From contig NZ_LKKK01000001.1 of the NCBI RefSeq assembly GCF_001446935.1, forward strand, positions 62,001 through 126,000: a DNA stretch of 64,000 nucleotides, given 5' to 3'. Positions within the stretch are counted from its first letter, which is position 1. Each line of letters starts with the position of its first letter. The notes under the pieces are model-generated. The model worked only from the letters and a program-made list of their open reading frames with translations. It did no database searches and was not told the origin of the DNA. Source of the stretch: Pseudomonas sp. TTU2014-080ASC (GTDB lineage Bacteria; Pseudomonadota; Gammaproteobacteria; Pseudomonadales; Pseudomonadaceae). Shown piece by piece: positions 26,094 to 34,921 of this stretch. Made by a program: the position numbers and the translations under genes.

Positions 26094-27274
26094 TGCGAAT
26101 TGCTTTGCTGGCTCCCTTGCCGCCAGAGAAAAACGGGATTGCCGACTACGCCAATAACTTTCGCAACGCCCTGATGGCGTTGGGGGTTGAAGTCGTCACT
26201 CCACTCAAAGGCACGGCAATCAACAGCAACAACGTTAAAAGCGTACTGGAGGCCATTAACTGGCACGGCATAGATTTGGTTCATGCCGAGCTCGGTGGCG
26301 GACGCCTGACTGAATTCACTGCGCTGCGAGAACTACGCAAGCATTTTCCGCAACTGCCACTCACCGCCACCGTGCATGATCCGGAGCGTCTGGTGTGGCG
26401 ACGTGAGCGATTGCCCTTCCCTCTGTCCCTGCTTGAGCGACTGCCCAGTCCATTCCCTCAGGCTGCTGTGGTGCTAGCGGACCCGATGACACTGAGTGAA
26501 GAACGCCGGCTGGCCCAGCGTCTCAATCGTCTGATCACCCTCACCCACACAGGAGCTGACAGCCTGTCCAGACGCATGCACCTGGACGCCAGCAAGGTCG
26601 AGGTGATTTACCACGGCAACGTGCACATCCCGCCGGCCCCATTGCCGCCGATGGAGCCCTTACGCCTGCTCTACTTCGGTTTTATTTACCGCGGAAAAGG
26701 CATAGAAGATTTGCTCCAGGCACTGGCGAACCTGTTTGCCGCGCACCCTGAACTGCGTCAGAGCACGCGCCTGACCCTGGCCGGTGGCACCGCCGCCGAA
26801 ATGGCCTTTGGGGTCAGGGGCAACTACTTGCAGGAACTGGAACAGCTGATCAACGACCTGGACCTGAGCCACGCTATCGACTGGAAGCTGAACCTGCCCA
26901 CCGAACACATTGCGCAAACCATTCAGGCCCATCATGTGATGGTGCTGCCTTACCGTGAATCAAAAAAACTGGCCCTGCTCGGTCGTCAACGCGGCACCAG
27001 CGGCGCGCTGTCGTGGGCCGCTGCGTGCGGTCGCGGGGTGATTACCTCCGACGCCAGAGCATTCGCAGAGGAAGTCGCACTCGGCAATGGCAGCCTCTAC
27101 CGGCAAGGCGATGTCAGTGCGCTCACCCAACAACTGCGCACCCTTGCACACACACCGGGCCTGGCCCAAGCATGGGCAGACCACGCTCAGGTTATTGGTA
27201 AGCAGCGCTTGTGGAGCAACACTGCCCAGCATTTCTATGACCTGTTCAACACGCTGCTTGAGGCCCGATCATGA
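26093..27274 (+). CDS. pslF: Glycosyltransferase family 4 (PslF-like)
   Basis: A 393-residue GT-B-fold glycosyltransferase. The N-terminal domain starts RIALLAPLPPEKNGIADYAN, typical of GT4 acceptor-binding halves, and the C-terminal GT1 domain begins near residue 190 (RLLYFGFIYRGKGIEDLLQAL). The donor site toward the C-terminus contains HHVMVLPYRESKKLALLGRQRG and the adjacent acidic/glycine region. It would add one sugar to the Psl lipid-linked repeat at the inner face of the cytoplasmic membrane. It shares a one-base junction with pslE and a four-base overlap with pslG. Confidence 0.87.
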   Translation: MRIALLAPLPPEKNGIADYANNFRNALMALGVEVVTPLKGTAINSNNVKSVLEAINWHGIDLVHAELGGGRLTEFTALRELRKHFPQLPLTATVHDPERLVWRRERLPFPLSLLERLPSPFPQAAVVLADPMTLSEERRLAQRLNRLITLTHTGADSLSRRMHLDASKVEVIYHGNVHIPPAPLPPMEPLRLLYFGFIYRGKGIEDLLQALANLFAAHPELRQSTRLTLAGGTAAEMAFGVRGNYLQELEQLINDLDLSHAIDWKLNLPTEHIAQTIQAHHVMVLPYRESKKLALLGRQRGTSGALSWAAACGRGVITSDARAFAEEVALGNGSLYRQGDVSALTQQLRTLAHTPGLAQAWADHAQVIGKQRLWSNTAQHFYDLFNTLLEARS

Positions 27275-28602
27275 AAAACGGTCGTGGCATTCTGTTTACC
27301 GCGATTCTGATCATTCTGCTCGCCCTGCTCATATCGAGCCTGCTTAGCCGCAAAGCCGACGCTGAAATTCAGGAGCTCAGAGCCCCCCGTGAAGTTGTCT
27401 GGAAAGACTTTCTTGGGGTCAACGCCCAGTTCCTCTGGTTCAGCCCTGATCGCTATCAGAAACAGATCGATCGTTTGCAAGCACTGGGGCTGAACTGGGT
27501 GCGGATTGACCTGCACTGGGATCAGCTTGAAGTGGCCGAAAACGATTACCGCGTGGCCTCACTCGATCAATTGGTCAAAGACCTGGAAGCACGCCAGCTC
27601 AAAGCCATGTTTTACCTGGTCGGCTCCGCGCGGTTTGCCACCACAGCCCCAGTTTCCTCGCCTTATCAGGATCAGTTCCCACCCAAAACACCCGAATTAT
27701 TTGCCTCGCGCATGGCCATGCTGGCTGATCGTTATCCCAGCGTGGCTGCCTGGCAGGTGTGGAATGAGCCGAACCTGATCGGTTTCTGGCGCCCAGAAGC
27801 CGACCCGCAAGGCTACGCCCAGCTACTGCAGGCCAGCACCATTGCCTTGCGTCAGGTTGCCCCAGAAAAGCCAGTAGTGGCTGCCGGTATGGCCTTCTTC
27901 AGCGAAATGCCCAACGGTCAGACCATGTTCAATGAGCTCGGTGAACTGGGCGTACAGAACCTGGGCACCATCGCCGCCTATCATCCCTATACCCAATTGC
28001 CGGAAGGTAACCATCCGTCACTGCTCAACTTCGTAGCTCAGGCCAACTTTATTAACCGGGCTTTGCGCAACAGCGGCGTACCGGAAATCTGGAGCACCGA
28101 ATGGGGCTGGTCAGCTTACAAAGGGCCCAAAGAAGCTCAGGACATCATCGGTCTGAGTGGCCAGGCCGATTATGTATTGCGGCGCCTGGCACTGATGAGT
28201 GCACTGGATTACGACCGAATTTTTCTGTTCACCCTGAGCGATCTTGATCAGCGTGCGAGTGTGCGGGATCGCGATTACGGCCTGATTGATCTGGAAGGCA
28301 ACCCAAAACCGGTCTATCTGGCGTTGCAGCGCTTCCTAAAGATAACCGGACCACGCTTGATCCCGGCAGATCCACCGGTTGCCCATGAGCTTCCGGGCGG
28401 CACCTTCAGCATCGGCTGGACTCGGGAAGACGGTCGCCATCTCTGGCTATTTTGGGCCGCACGCGGCGGCAAGGTGACCTTACCCAACATCAGCAAGGCG
28501 ACTTTGCATGACCCACTCAGCGGCAAAGTTACCGAGCTGAAAGGCACGAACGGACTAGAAGTACCGGTCAAAACCAGCCTGCAAATGCTGGTATGGGAGT
28601 AA
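27271..28602 (+). CDS. pslG: Glycoside hydrolase family 39-like enzyme (PslG-like)
   Basis: A 443-residue endoglycosidase anchored by an N-terminal transmembrane segment (residues about 7-25), with the catalytic domain facing the periplasm. In P. aeruginosa PslG cleaves Psl and the known catalytic Glu pair is E165/E276; here matching residues occur as E166 in AAWQVWNEPN and E277 in IWSTEWGWS. A C-terminal beta-rich domain follows from about residue 355. The one-residue shift in both positions makes the assignment firm. Its likely role is trimming or releasing polymer during synthesis, as shown for PslG. Confidence 0.94.
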   Translation: MKNGRGILFTAILIILLALLISSLLSRKADAEIQELRAPREVVWKDFLGVNAQFLWFSPDRYQKQIDRLQALGLNWVRIDLHWDQLEVAENDYRVASLDQLVKDLEARQLKAMFYLVGSARFATTAPVSSPYQDQFPPKTPELFASRMAMLADRYPSVAAWQVWNEPNLIGFWRPEADPQGYAQLLQASTIALRQVAPEKPVVAAGMAFFSEMPNGQTMFNELGELGVQNLGTIAAYHPYTQLPEGNHPSLLNFVAQANFINRALRNSGVPEIWSTEWGWSAYKGPKEAQDIIGLSGQADYVLRRLALMSALDYDRIFLFTLSDLDQRASVRDRDYGLIDLEGNPKPVYLALQRFLKITGPRLIPADPPVAHELPGGTFSIGWTREDGRHLWLFWAARGGKVTLPNISKATLHDPLSGKVTELKGTNGLEVPVKTSLQMLVWE

Positions 28603-28609
28603 TTGCTGC

Positions 28610-29818
28610 ATGCGTATTCTTTGGATCCTTCCCTATTCGCCCTGGCCGACCACCAGCGGCGGTAAGACCCGGCAATTCCATCTGCTGCGCAGCCTGGCAG
28701 CCCGAGGTCACCGCATCACCTTGCTCCTGCACAGCAAACAGCCAATGACAGACGCAGAACGCCAAGCTCTGGAACCGATGCTGGAGCGCCTGATCGTCCT
28801 GCCACGTCGTCCGTTACGTAGCCTGACCACGCTCACAGCGGCACTCCTCGCGCCCTACCCGTTACTGGCCTGCACCAACGGCATGTCCAAAGGGCTCGAA
28901 CAGGCAGCGCGCACGCTGCTGCAAGAGTCCTGGGATGTGGTCCAGATTGAGCACAGCTACACCTTTCAGCCTTATGAGAGGGTGCTGCGTGAGCGCCAAC
29001 AGCCTTTTGTGATGACCGAGCACAATGTCGAGTCCTCACTGGGCAGCGCAACTTACGCCAACATGCCTGCCTGGCTGACGCCCTTCATCCATTACGATCA
29101 ATGGCGCTACCGCCGCTGGGAGCGCCGGGTGATGAAACATGCCGCACAAGTGATTGCCGTCACCGAACAAGACGCTCAGCAGTTGGGCAGCATGCTCGGA
29201 CGCACCCTGCCGGTTGTGGTCAACGGTGTCGACTGCGCTCACTTTGCCAGCGCCAATCCGGCACCGGAGCAGCAGCGCATCCTCTTCCTCGGCAATTACG
29301 AATATGCGCCCAACGTTGATGCGGTGAAGTGGATGTTGGACGAAATCCTGCCTTTAGTCTGGCAACGCTGCCCACAGGCGCGGGTGGCCATCTGTGGGTA
29401 TGCTCTGCCTGAACAATGGTCCCAGCGCTGGCCGGATGCACGCATTGAATGGCACGGCTTTGTGCCAGACCTGTTGCAACTGCAATCCAGCAGTTCAGTG
29501 TTTCTGGCTCCGCTGCGTCATGGAGGCGGCTCCAAACTGAAAGTTCTGGAAGCCTTAGCTGCGGGTTTACCGCTGGTGACAACCGCCCAAGGCGCTTCCG
29601 GTCTGGCGCTGCATCCAGGCGACGACTACCTCGCCGGAGAAAATCCCGGACAACTGGCCGACGCCGTTGTACAGCTGTTACAAACGCCGCAACTGGCACA
29701 ACAAATGGGCGAAAACGGGCGTGCTTATGTGCGCCAGCAACATGACTGGAGCGTAGCGGCTGCACAACTGGAGCAGGTGTACGCCAAATTGAAAACGGAC
29801 AACACCCCATGCGCATAG
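28610..29818 (+). CDS. pslH: Glycosyltransferase family 4 (PslH-like)
   Basis: A 402-residue GT-B-fold enzyme of GT4 type. It begins ILWILPYSPWPTTSGGKTRQ, and has FVMTEHNVESSLG in the N-terminal half. The C-terminal donor-binding half contains ILFLGNYEYAPNVDAVKWM and the FLAPLRHGGGSKLKVLEALA motif, where the Glu of the E(x7)E-type pair is found. Cytoplasmic, transferring a sugar of the Psl repeat. It starts seven bases after pslG and overlaps pslI by ten bases, so the operon is tightly coupled here. Donor specificity is unknown. Confidence 0.88.
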   Translation: MRILWILPYSPWPTTSGGKTRQFHLLRSLAARGHRITLLLHSKQPMTDAERQALEPMLERLIVLPRRPLRSLTTLTAALLAPYPLLACTNGMSKGLEQAARTLLQESWDVVQIEHSYTFQPYERVLRERQQPFVMTEHNVESSLGSATYANMPAWLTPFIHYDQWRYRRWERRVMKHAAQVIAVTEQDAQQLGSMLGRTLPVVVNGVDCAHFASANPAPEQQRILFLGNYEYAPNVDAVKWMLDEILPLVWQRCPQARVAICGYALPEQWSQRWPDARIEWHGFVPDLLQLQSSSSVFLAPLRHGGGSKLKVLEALAAGLPLVTTAQGASGLALHPGDDYLAGENPGQLADAVVQLLQTPQLAQQMGENGRAYVRQQHDWSVAAAQLEQVYAKLKTDNTPCA

Positions 29819-30912
29819 GGCTGGATTACCGCACCGTCGGCACATCGCCGCACTCTGGCATCAGCCGTCAGGTATATGCCCTGGAGGACGCCCTTCAGCA
29901 CCTGCCGGACTGCAGCGTAACCCGCTTTGCCGTAGCCCCTGTCAACGACCCGATTCGTCAGCACGCACAGTGCCCAGCGTGGAGCTGCGCGGCCACAGCC
30001 ATGCATCAGCCACACCAGCGCGTGCGCTTCGAGGCGGGTTTTCTGCCTAAGGCCCTGCGCCGCGAACAGATCGATCTGTACATCAGTACTTTCAACATGG
30101 GGCTGCCGCTGCCGCCACGGGCGCCGGGGGTGCGCTATGCCCTGCTGATTCATGATCTGTTCCAGATCACGCTGAAGAATTACCACGCTAATCGCCTGAA
30201 GGCGCTGCTTTACCGCGTCACCGATTACCTCTCAATCGCCTATGCCTTATATGCAGCGGATCGTGTCTGGACGCCCTCACAGTACAGCGCCGATGAGGCA
30301 GCTCGGTTGTTCCCCCATGTTGCCCACAAAATCAGGGTTCTGCCCAATCAGGTTGACGGTTTTAGCGGCGTGCCGGCTGATCTTTCGACCTACAAACTAC
30401 CGCAGCGTTTCTGGCTACTGGTCGGTACCCGCGAACTGCGTAAGAACGTGCCCTGGTTTGTCGATGCCTGGCAGCAGGCCCGTGCCCACTCTGCCGAAGT
30501 CCCGCCTCTGGTTCTGGTTGGCAGCCTTGACCACCTGCCGCCCGAGCAGCGCAACCTGCCTGGTCTGCAGGCGCTGAACGGGCTTAACGATGCACAGTTA
30601 CACAGCCTTTATCTGCAGGCCGAGCGGCTTTGGCAGCCATCCTATGCAGAAGGGTTTGGCCTGCCGGTGATTGAAGCCCTCAGTGTTGGGACTCCGGTAG
30701 CGGTCGCCAGCGGTACTTCACTGGATGAAATCACCCCGCCATCGGCTCCGCGTTTCGCCCCGGACAATGCCCAGGCTTTGAAAAAACTCATGATCGATCT
30801 GGCCCACCCTCAGCCTGATGCCGACCCGCAACCACTAAAAGCCTGGGCTGCACGCTACAACCGCGAGGCCTATCAAAAACGCCTGGCTGAACTGATTGAG
30901 GAACTGCGTTGA
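29809..30912 (+). CDS. pslI: Glycosyltransferase family 4 (PslI-like)
   Basis: A 367-residue GT4 glycosyltransferase. The N-terminal half has RIGLDYRTVGTSPHSGISRQ and LLIHDLFQI, and the C-terminal half carries the donor block QPSYAEGFGLPVIEALSVG, whose Glu pair (AEGFGLPVIEA) is the classic E(x7)E motif. It would function at the cytoplasmic side of the inner membrane. The ATG overlaps the end of pslH by ten bases, and the stop overlaps the TTG start of pslJ by four bases. Size and position fit PslI. Confidence 0.88.
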   Translation: MRIGLDYRTVGTSPHSGISRQVYALEDALQHLPDCSVTRFAVAPVNDPIRQHAQCPAWSCAATAMHQPHQRVRFEAGFLPKALRREQIDLYISTFNMGLPLPPRAPGVRYALLIHDLFQITLKNYHANRLKALLYRVTDYLSIAYALYAADRVWTPSQYSADEAARLFPHVAHKIRVLPNQVDGFSGVPADLSTYKLPQRFWLLVGTRELRKNVPWFVDAWQQARAHSAEVPPLVLVGSLDHLPPEQRNLPGLQALNGLNDAQLHSLYLQAERLWQPSYAEGFGLPVIEALSVGTPVAVASGTSLDEITPPSAPRFAPDNAQALKKLMIDLAHPQPDADPQPLKAWAARYNREAYQKRLAELIEELR

Positions 30913-32345
30913 GACTATCTCTCGGCAATCTGACCGCCATCGTTGCTGGCCTGGTTTTTGGCGCGGCACTCCTCCTGCTGTCTCCACTCAAGGCGGCCGC
31001 CGCCATCGTTGCCCTGGCGGCAGCGGTCACGGTACTGCGCTTCCCGCTGTGGGGCCTGCTGTTATTTGTTCTGGTGGCGACGTTTGCGCCCTACTCCACC
31101 GTCAATCTCGGCATTCGAACCACCGTCAGCGAAGCCATTCTTGCTCTGACCTGGGCCGCGGTAATGTGGCAACTGTTTTTGTCCCGCCTGCCTGCTGTAA
31201 CCCCGTTACGCGAACGCTCGACGGAACAGATGCTGCTGTGGCTGATGCTGTTTACGGTGGTTCCGTTTGTAGTAGGCAAAGTCACCATCAACGCCCAGGG
31301 CAGCGGCCTGTCCAGCTGGCTGCGCTGGTTGTTGAACCTGTCGATTGTGTTCCTCGCAGGCCGCCTGTTGACCGACCCAAAACACCGCGAAACCGTTGTC
31401 GTTGCACTGCTACTGGGGACATTGGCAATGCTGGTGATGTCGATCGCGGTGTTTATCCGTTACCGCTCGGCATCCGGCATGGGGCCGATTCTGACTCTGT
31501 TTAACTACGGCAATCTGGACACCCTGAAGTTTGGTCTGGAAGCCCTGTCTTCACGCATGGGCTCGCCGTGGATGCACCCAAACGCCACCGGCGGCATCAT
31601 GGCCCTGCTACTGCCTTTGGCGTTCTGCTATGGCGTCGCTAATCAGGGCTGGCGGCGCGGTCTCGGGCTTAGCGTGGCAGTCTTGGGCGCCGCGGCCGTG
31701 CTCCTGGCCAGCTCCCGGGGAGCGATGCTGAGCCTGGCTGCCGTGCTGTTCTGGATGTCCCTGCGCAAAGTGCCCTACACCGGCCGCATGATCATGGTTG
31801 GTGCTGCGCTGGTGGTGCTGCTAGTACTAAGCTACCCGCCTTTGCAGGAACGTCTGGCCACCATATTCTCGACTCAAAACGCCAGTACCCAGGTGCGTTT
31901 TGATGAATACCGTCTGTTCCCCGAGGCAGTTGCGCGCTATCCGCTGGGCATTGGTTTTAAAGTCGACCCGCCAGTGCCGGGCACTCAACTGATGGGCATT
32001 TCCAACCTGTGGCTGAACTTTATGTACAAGGTCGGACTGATCGGCATGCTGCTGTACATCGCTGTGACTTGGCGTTGGTGGCGTGAAGCCCGGCCGGAAA
32101 AAGGCCCAATCGTCCTGACCCGTGACAACGCCATCTGGCTGGGCAGCACCGGTGGCATTCTAGCCGCGTTGGTCAGCGGACTATTTGACCATTACTTCAG
32201 TTTCGCCGTGGTGATGATCGGCCTGTTCTGGCTGCTGGTCGGGATCAACCTACTTGAGGCGCGCCGCCTGTTTCCAAACCGTCATAAACAGCACCATCAG
32301 GCACAGCGACCGACCTTGTCTGCCAACAGGAGCAATGCCTGGTGA
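30909..32345 (+). CDS. pslJ: O-antigen polymerase/ligase-like membrane protein (PslJ-like)
   Basis: A 478-residue polytopic membrane protein with about 10-12 transmembrane segments and one long periplasmic loop (about residues 310-370), the layout of Wzy_C (O-antigen ligase/polymerase) proteins. The conserved segment GSPWMHPNATGGIMALLLPL and RVLF-like loop residues around FDEYRLFPEAV are visible. It starts at TTG and overlaps pslI by four bases. It would polymerise lipid-linked repeats in the periplasm, by analogy with Wzy. The TTG start may limit its translation rate. Confidence 0.85.
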   Translation: MRLSLGNLTAIVAGLVFGAALLLLSPLKAAAAIVALAAAVTVLRFPLWGLLLFVLVATFAPYSTVNLGIRTTVSEAILALTWAAVMWQLFLSRLPAVTPLRERSTEQMLLWLMLFTVVPFVVGKVTINAQGSGLSSWLRWLLNLSIVFLAGRLLTDPKHRETVVVALLLGTLAMLVMSIAVFIRYRSASGMGPILTLFNYGNLDTLKFGLEALSSRMGSPWMHPNATGGIMALLLPLAFCYGVANQGWRRGLGLSVAVLGAAAVLLASSRGAMLSLAAVLFWMSLRKVPYTGRMIMVGAALVVLLVLSYPPLQERLATIFSTQNASTQVRFDEYRLFPEAVARYPLGIGFKVDPPVPGTQLMGISNLWLNFMYKVGLIGMLLYIAVTWRWWREARPEKGPIVLTRDNAIWLGSTGGILAALVSGLFDHYFSFAVVMIGLFWLLVGINLLEARRLFPNRHKQHHQAQRPTLSANRSNAW

Positions 32346-33751
32346 TTGGCTCGGCGTTCTGGCTCACGGTGGTCACCCTGCTCGGCTTGTGCCTCGGCTT
32401 CGCTCGCGAATGGCTGTTGGTGACATCCTGGGGTGCCGGTGAACAAAGCGACGCTTTTCTGATTGGCCTGTTCCTACCCGAAGCCCTGCGCATCTCACTG
32501 GCTGGCGGCCTTTTGAGCGCAGCCGCACTGCCCCTGTTTCTGCAACGCACCGGGCAGCGTCAACTCGACTGGCTGGCGGCAATGCTGCCGGCACTGGCAG
32601 GCCTGGCACTGCTCCTGAGTCTGCTGATTTACGCCACAGCACCGTGGCTGGTGAAACTGCTCGGCCCCGGTCTCGCCGCGCCGGCCAACGCTCAAGCGGC
32701 CAACAACTTACAGGTGCTGGTTTGGTGCATTCCGGGCCTGATGCTACACGCGCTGTTCACTGTTGCGCTGCATGCCAGGGAACGCTTCGTTCTGGCCGGG
32801 CTTGGCTCTTTGTTATTCAACCTGCCACCGGTGATTTACCTGAGCCTTAACGGACTCAACAGCGAACCACTGCAGCTAGCCAGATGCTGCTTGCTGGGCA
32901 GCCTGCTGATGCCACTGATTCTCCTGCCAGCATTGTGGGCGCAAGGCTGGCGGCCATGGCATTGGCGTCAACCCGGGGCTGAGCTGCGCGAACTGGGCCA
33001 ACGCATCGGCCCACTGCTACTCAGCAACGCCGCCAGCCAAGGGCTAACCCTGCTGGAGCGGCTGGTGGCGTCCCTGCTCGGTGAAGGCGCGGTGACCTGG
33101 GTCAATCTGGCGCGCAAACTGATCAACTTGCCGCTGGTAGCTCTGATGAGCCTGAATCAGGTGCTGCTGAGCATGATGAGCCGCCGCCAAGGCAGTGAAC
33201 GCCTGCAAATGCTCAGGCGCGGCATAGAAAGCGCCAGCCTGCTGACCCTACCTGCCGGTGTCGGCCTAATTGCAGCGGCTCCCAGCCTGGTCACGCTGAT
33301 GTTGCCTGAACACGGCAGCCAATCACCCTTACCGCACCTACTCGCTTGGTTCGCCGTACCGCTGGTGATGGGCAGCTGGAATGCACTTCTGGCCCGGTAT
33401 GCCTATGCCGACGGCGATACCCGCTTGCCGTTGCGTTGCGAGCTGCTCGGCAGCGCAGTCAATGCTGTGCTGCTAGCGGTATTGCCCTTTGCATTTGGCC
33501 TCGCCGGACTGCCCCTTGCCGCCAGCGCGGGAGTGATCTGCACAGGCGTACTGCTGATGCACCGCCAAGGCCTTCTGATGTCTCTGCCATGGCTGCGTTT
33601 GTGGTTGCTCAGCGGTGTATTGATGGCCACAGCGGCACTGTTCTTACTGCCGATCAAGGCCTTCGCCTTGCAGCTTGGCCTCGCCACAGCATTAGGTGCA
33701 GTGGTCTGGCTTGGCATGGCCCTCTGGCTGCGGCCGTGGCGCAAGGATTAA
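32342..33751 (+). CDS. pslK: MurJ/MviN-family flippase (PslK-like)
   Basis: A 469-residue membrane protein with about 13-14 transmembrane segments of the MOP/MurJ (MviN) type, which moves lipid-linked precursors across the inner membrane. LGFAREWLLVTSWGAGEQSDAFLIGL at the start, and the later ASLLGEGAVTWVNLARKLINLP block, resemble MurJ-like helices 1 and 7. Here it would flip the Psl repeat unit. It starts at GTG and overlaps pslJ by four bases. Essential MurJ for peptidoglycan is normally encoded elsewhere, so this is a dedicated paralogue. Confidence 0.86.
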   Translation: MIGSAFWLTVVTLLGLCLGFAREWLLVTSWGAGEQSDAFLIGLFLPEALRISLAGGLLSAAALPLFLQRTGQRQLDWLAAMLPALAGLALLLSLLIYATAPWLVKLLGPGLAAPANAQAANNLQVLVWCIPGLMLHALFTVALHARERFVLAGLGSLLFNLPPVIYLSLNGLNSEPLQLARCCLLGSLLMPLILLPALWAQGWRPWHWRQPGAELRELGQRIGPLLLSNAASQGLTLLERLVASLLGEGAVTWVNLARKLINLPLVALMSLNQVLLSMMSRRQGSERLQMLRRGIESASLLTLPAGVGLIAAAPSLVTLMLPEHGSQSPLPHLLAWFAVPLVMGSWNALLARYAYADGDTRLPLRCELLGSAVNAVLLAVLPFAFGLAGLPLAASAGVICTGVLLMHRQGLLMSLPWLRLWLLSGVLMATAALFLLPIKAFALQLGLATALGAVVWLGMALWLRPWRKD

Positions 33752-33822
33752 TACAGACTAACCGGCAAGCAGGCGTTGCCGGACGATGACTCAACACAGG
33801 TGTGTGAAGTGGGGATAGCAGG

Positions 33823-34878
33823 TTGAAACAGCGCTGGATTCAAATGGATGTTGCACGCGGGATTGGTATTTCGATCATCGTATTTGGCCATGGATGGTTT
33901 GTTGCACGCTCACCGGACGTGCTCTATCCCATGCTTTCAGTCTTTATCCTGCCGCTGTTCTTTTTCATCTCTGGAGTGCTGTTCAAACCTGAACAGCCGT
34001 TTGCCGAAATGGCCCTGCGCAAAGCCGACGCTCTGCTCAAACCCTTTTTCGTGACCATGCTCGGCTACGTCATCGTGCGTGACCTTATCCGCAACCAGCC
34101 GCTGCTGCCGGATATCGCCGGTGTCCTCTATGCCAGCGTAGAAACTCTGCCCTGGCAGGCTTTGTGGTTCCTCCCGCACTTCTGGCTGGCATTGCTTTTC
34201 GCTTGGCTGATTTTGCGACTGATCAAACGACTGGAGCTGTCACTGGCGCTCAGTTGCCTGCTGCTGATCGCGCTGTTAGGGCTGGGTATCCTAACCCTCA
34301 GGGCCTTCTGGCACTTGCCCGTGCAACTGGGTGGACAGCAGTATCTGCTTCCGGGTCTGCCCTTCAGCCTCGATGTGATGCTGGTTAGCAGTGCCTTCTT
34401 CATGCTCGGCTATGTCCTGCGCGACGTCCTGCGCAACCACCGCAGCTCTGTGCTTACGTTGTGCCTGGTGCTGGCAGTCAGCACAGCCGTGTTCCTGTAC
34501 CAACCTGTGGTCATGGATCTGGCCCAACGCCGTTACGACCACTGGTTCATCACCACCTTCCAGGCCCTGTGCGGTGTTTATATCTGCTGGGCGCTGGCGG
34601 GCGTCATTATGCAATGGCCTGCTTTGGGCAAGCTGATGACCTACATCGGCCAGTCGACTCTGATTCTGTTGATTTTTCACGGCGAAATTCAGCACAAAAG
34701 CTTTGCCCTGTTCAGACAGCTAGGTCTGTCAGAGGCAGCCTCAGCCAGCATTGCGCTGGTCATTGCCTTTATCGCCCCACTGCTGATCGCCGAAGTGATC
34801 AAGCGAGTCAGCCTGCTGCGGGCGCTGTACTTCCCGTTTCCAGTACGCAAGAAAACCGCGCCAGTAAGTGCTGGTTAA
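33823..34878 (+). CDS. pslL: Acyltransferase family 3 membrane protein (PslL-like)
   Basis: A 351-residue integral membrane protein with about ten transmembrane segments of the acyltransferase-3 family, which O-acylates sugars. The N-terminal QMDVARGIGISIIVFGHGW holds the conserved Asp-His type region near residue 23, and FFFISGVLFKP is typical of the family. It starts at TTG after a GGGG-type RBS, since upstream in-frame stops exclude other starts; an ATG at 33844 is possible. It is 71 bases after pslK, the largest gap in the operon, and is the last psl-like gene before a strong hairpin and the convergent chemoreceptor gene. pslM, pslN and pslO equivalents are not present. Confidence 0.85.
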   Translation: MKQRWIQMDVARGIGISIIVFGHGWFVARSPDVLYPMLSVFILPLFFFISGVLFKPEQPFAEMALRKADALLKPFFVTMLGYVIVRDLIRNQPLLPDIAGVLYASVETLPWQALWFLPHFWLALLFAWLILRLIKRLELSLALSCLLLIALLGLGILTLRAFWHLPVQLGGQQYLLPGLPFSLDVMLVSSAFFMLGYVLRDVLRNHRSSVLTLCLVLAVSTAVFLYQPVVMDLAQRRYDHWFITTFQALCGVYICWALAGVIMQWPALGKLMTYIGQSTLILLIFHGEIQHKSFALFRQLGLSEAASASIALVIAFIAPLLIAEVIKRVSLLRALYFPFPVRKKTAPVSAG

Positions 34879-34883
34879 AACCC

Positions 34884-34912
34884 ATGCGGGGGCAAGAAAA
34901 GCGCCCCCGCAT
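34884..34912. terminator. GC-rich hairpin at the end of the psl-like operon
   Basis: A perfect 10-bp inverted repeat (34884-34893 and 34903-34912) separates pslL from the convergent chemoreceptor gene. There is no T-tract after it, so it may instead work as a transcript-end stabiliser or with Rho. Confidence 0.55.
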
Positions 34913-34921
34913 GCGCTTGCA

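Noticed and set aside
32342-33751. PslK read as the peptidoglycan lipid II flippase MurJ
   Set aside because: It lies within an exopolysaccharide operon, overlapping pslJ, and is the size and position of PslK; MurJ would be expected elsewhere.
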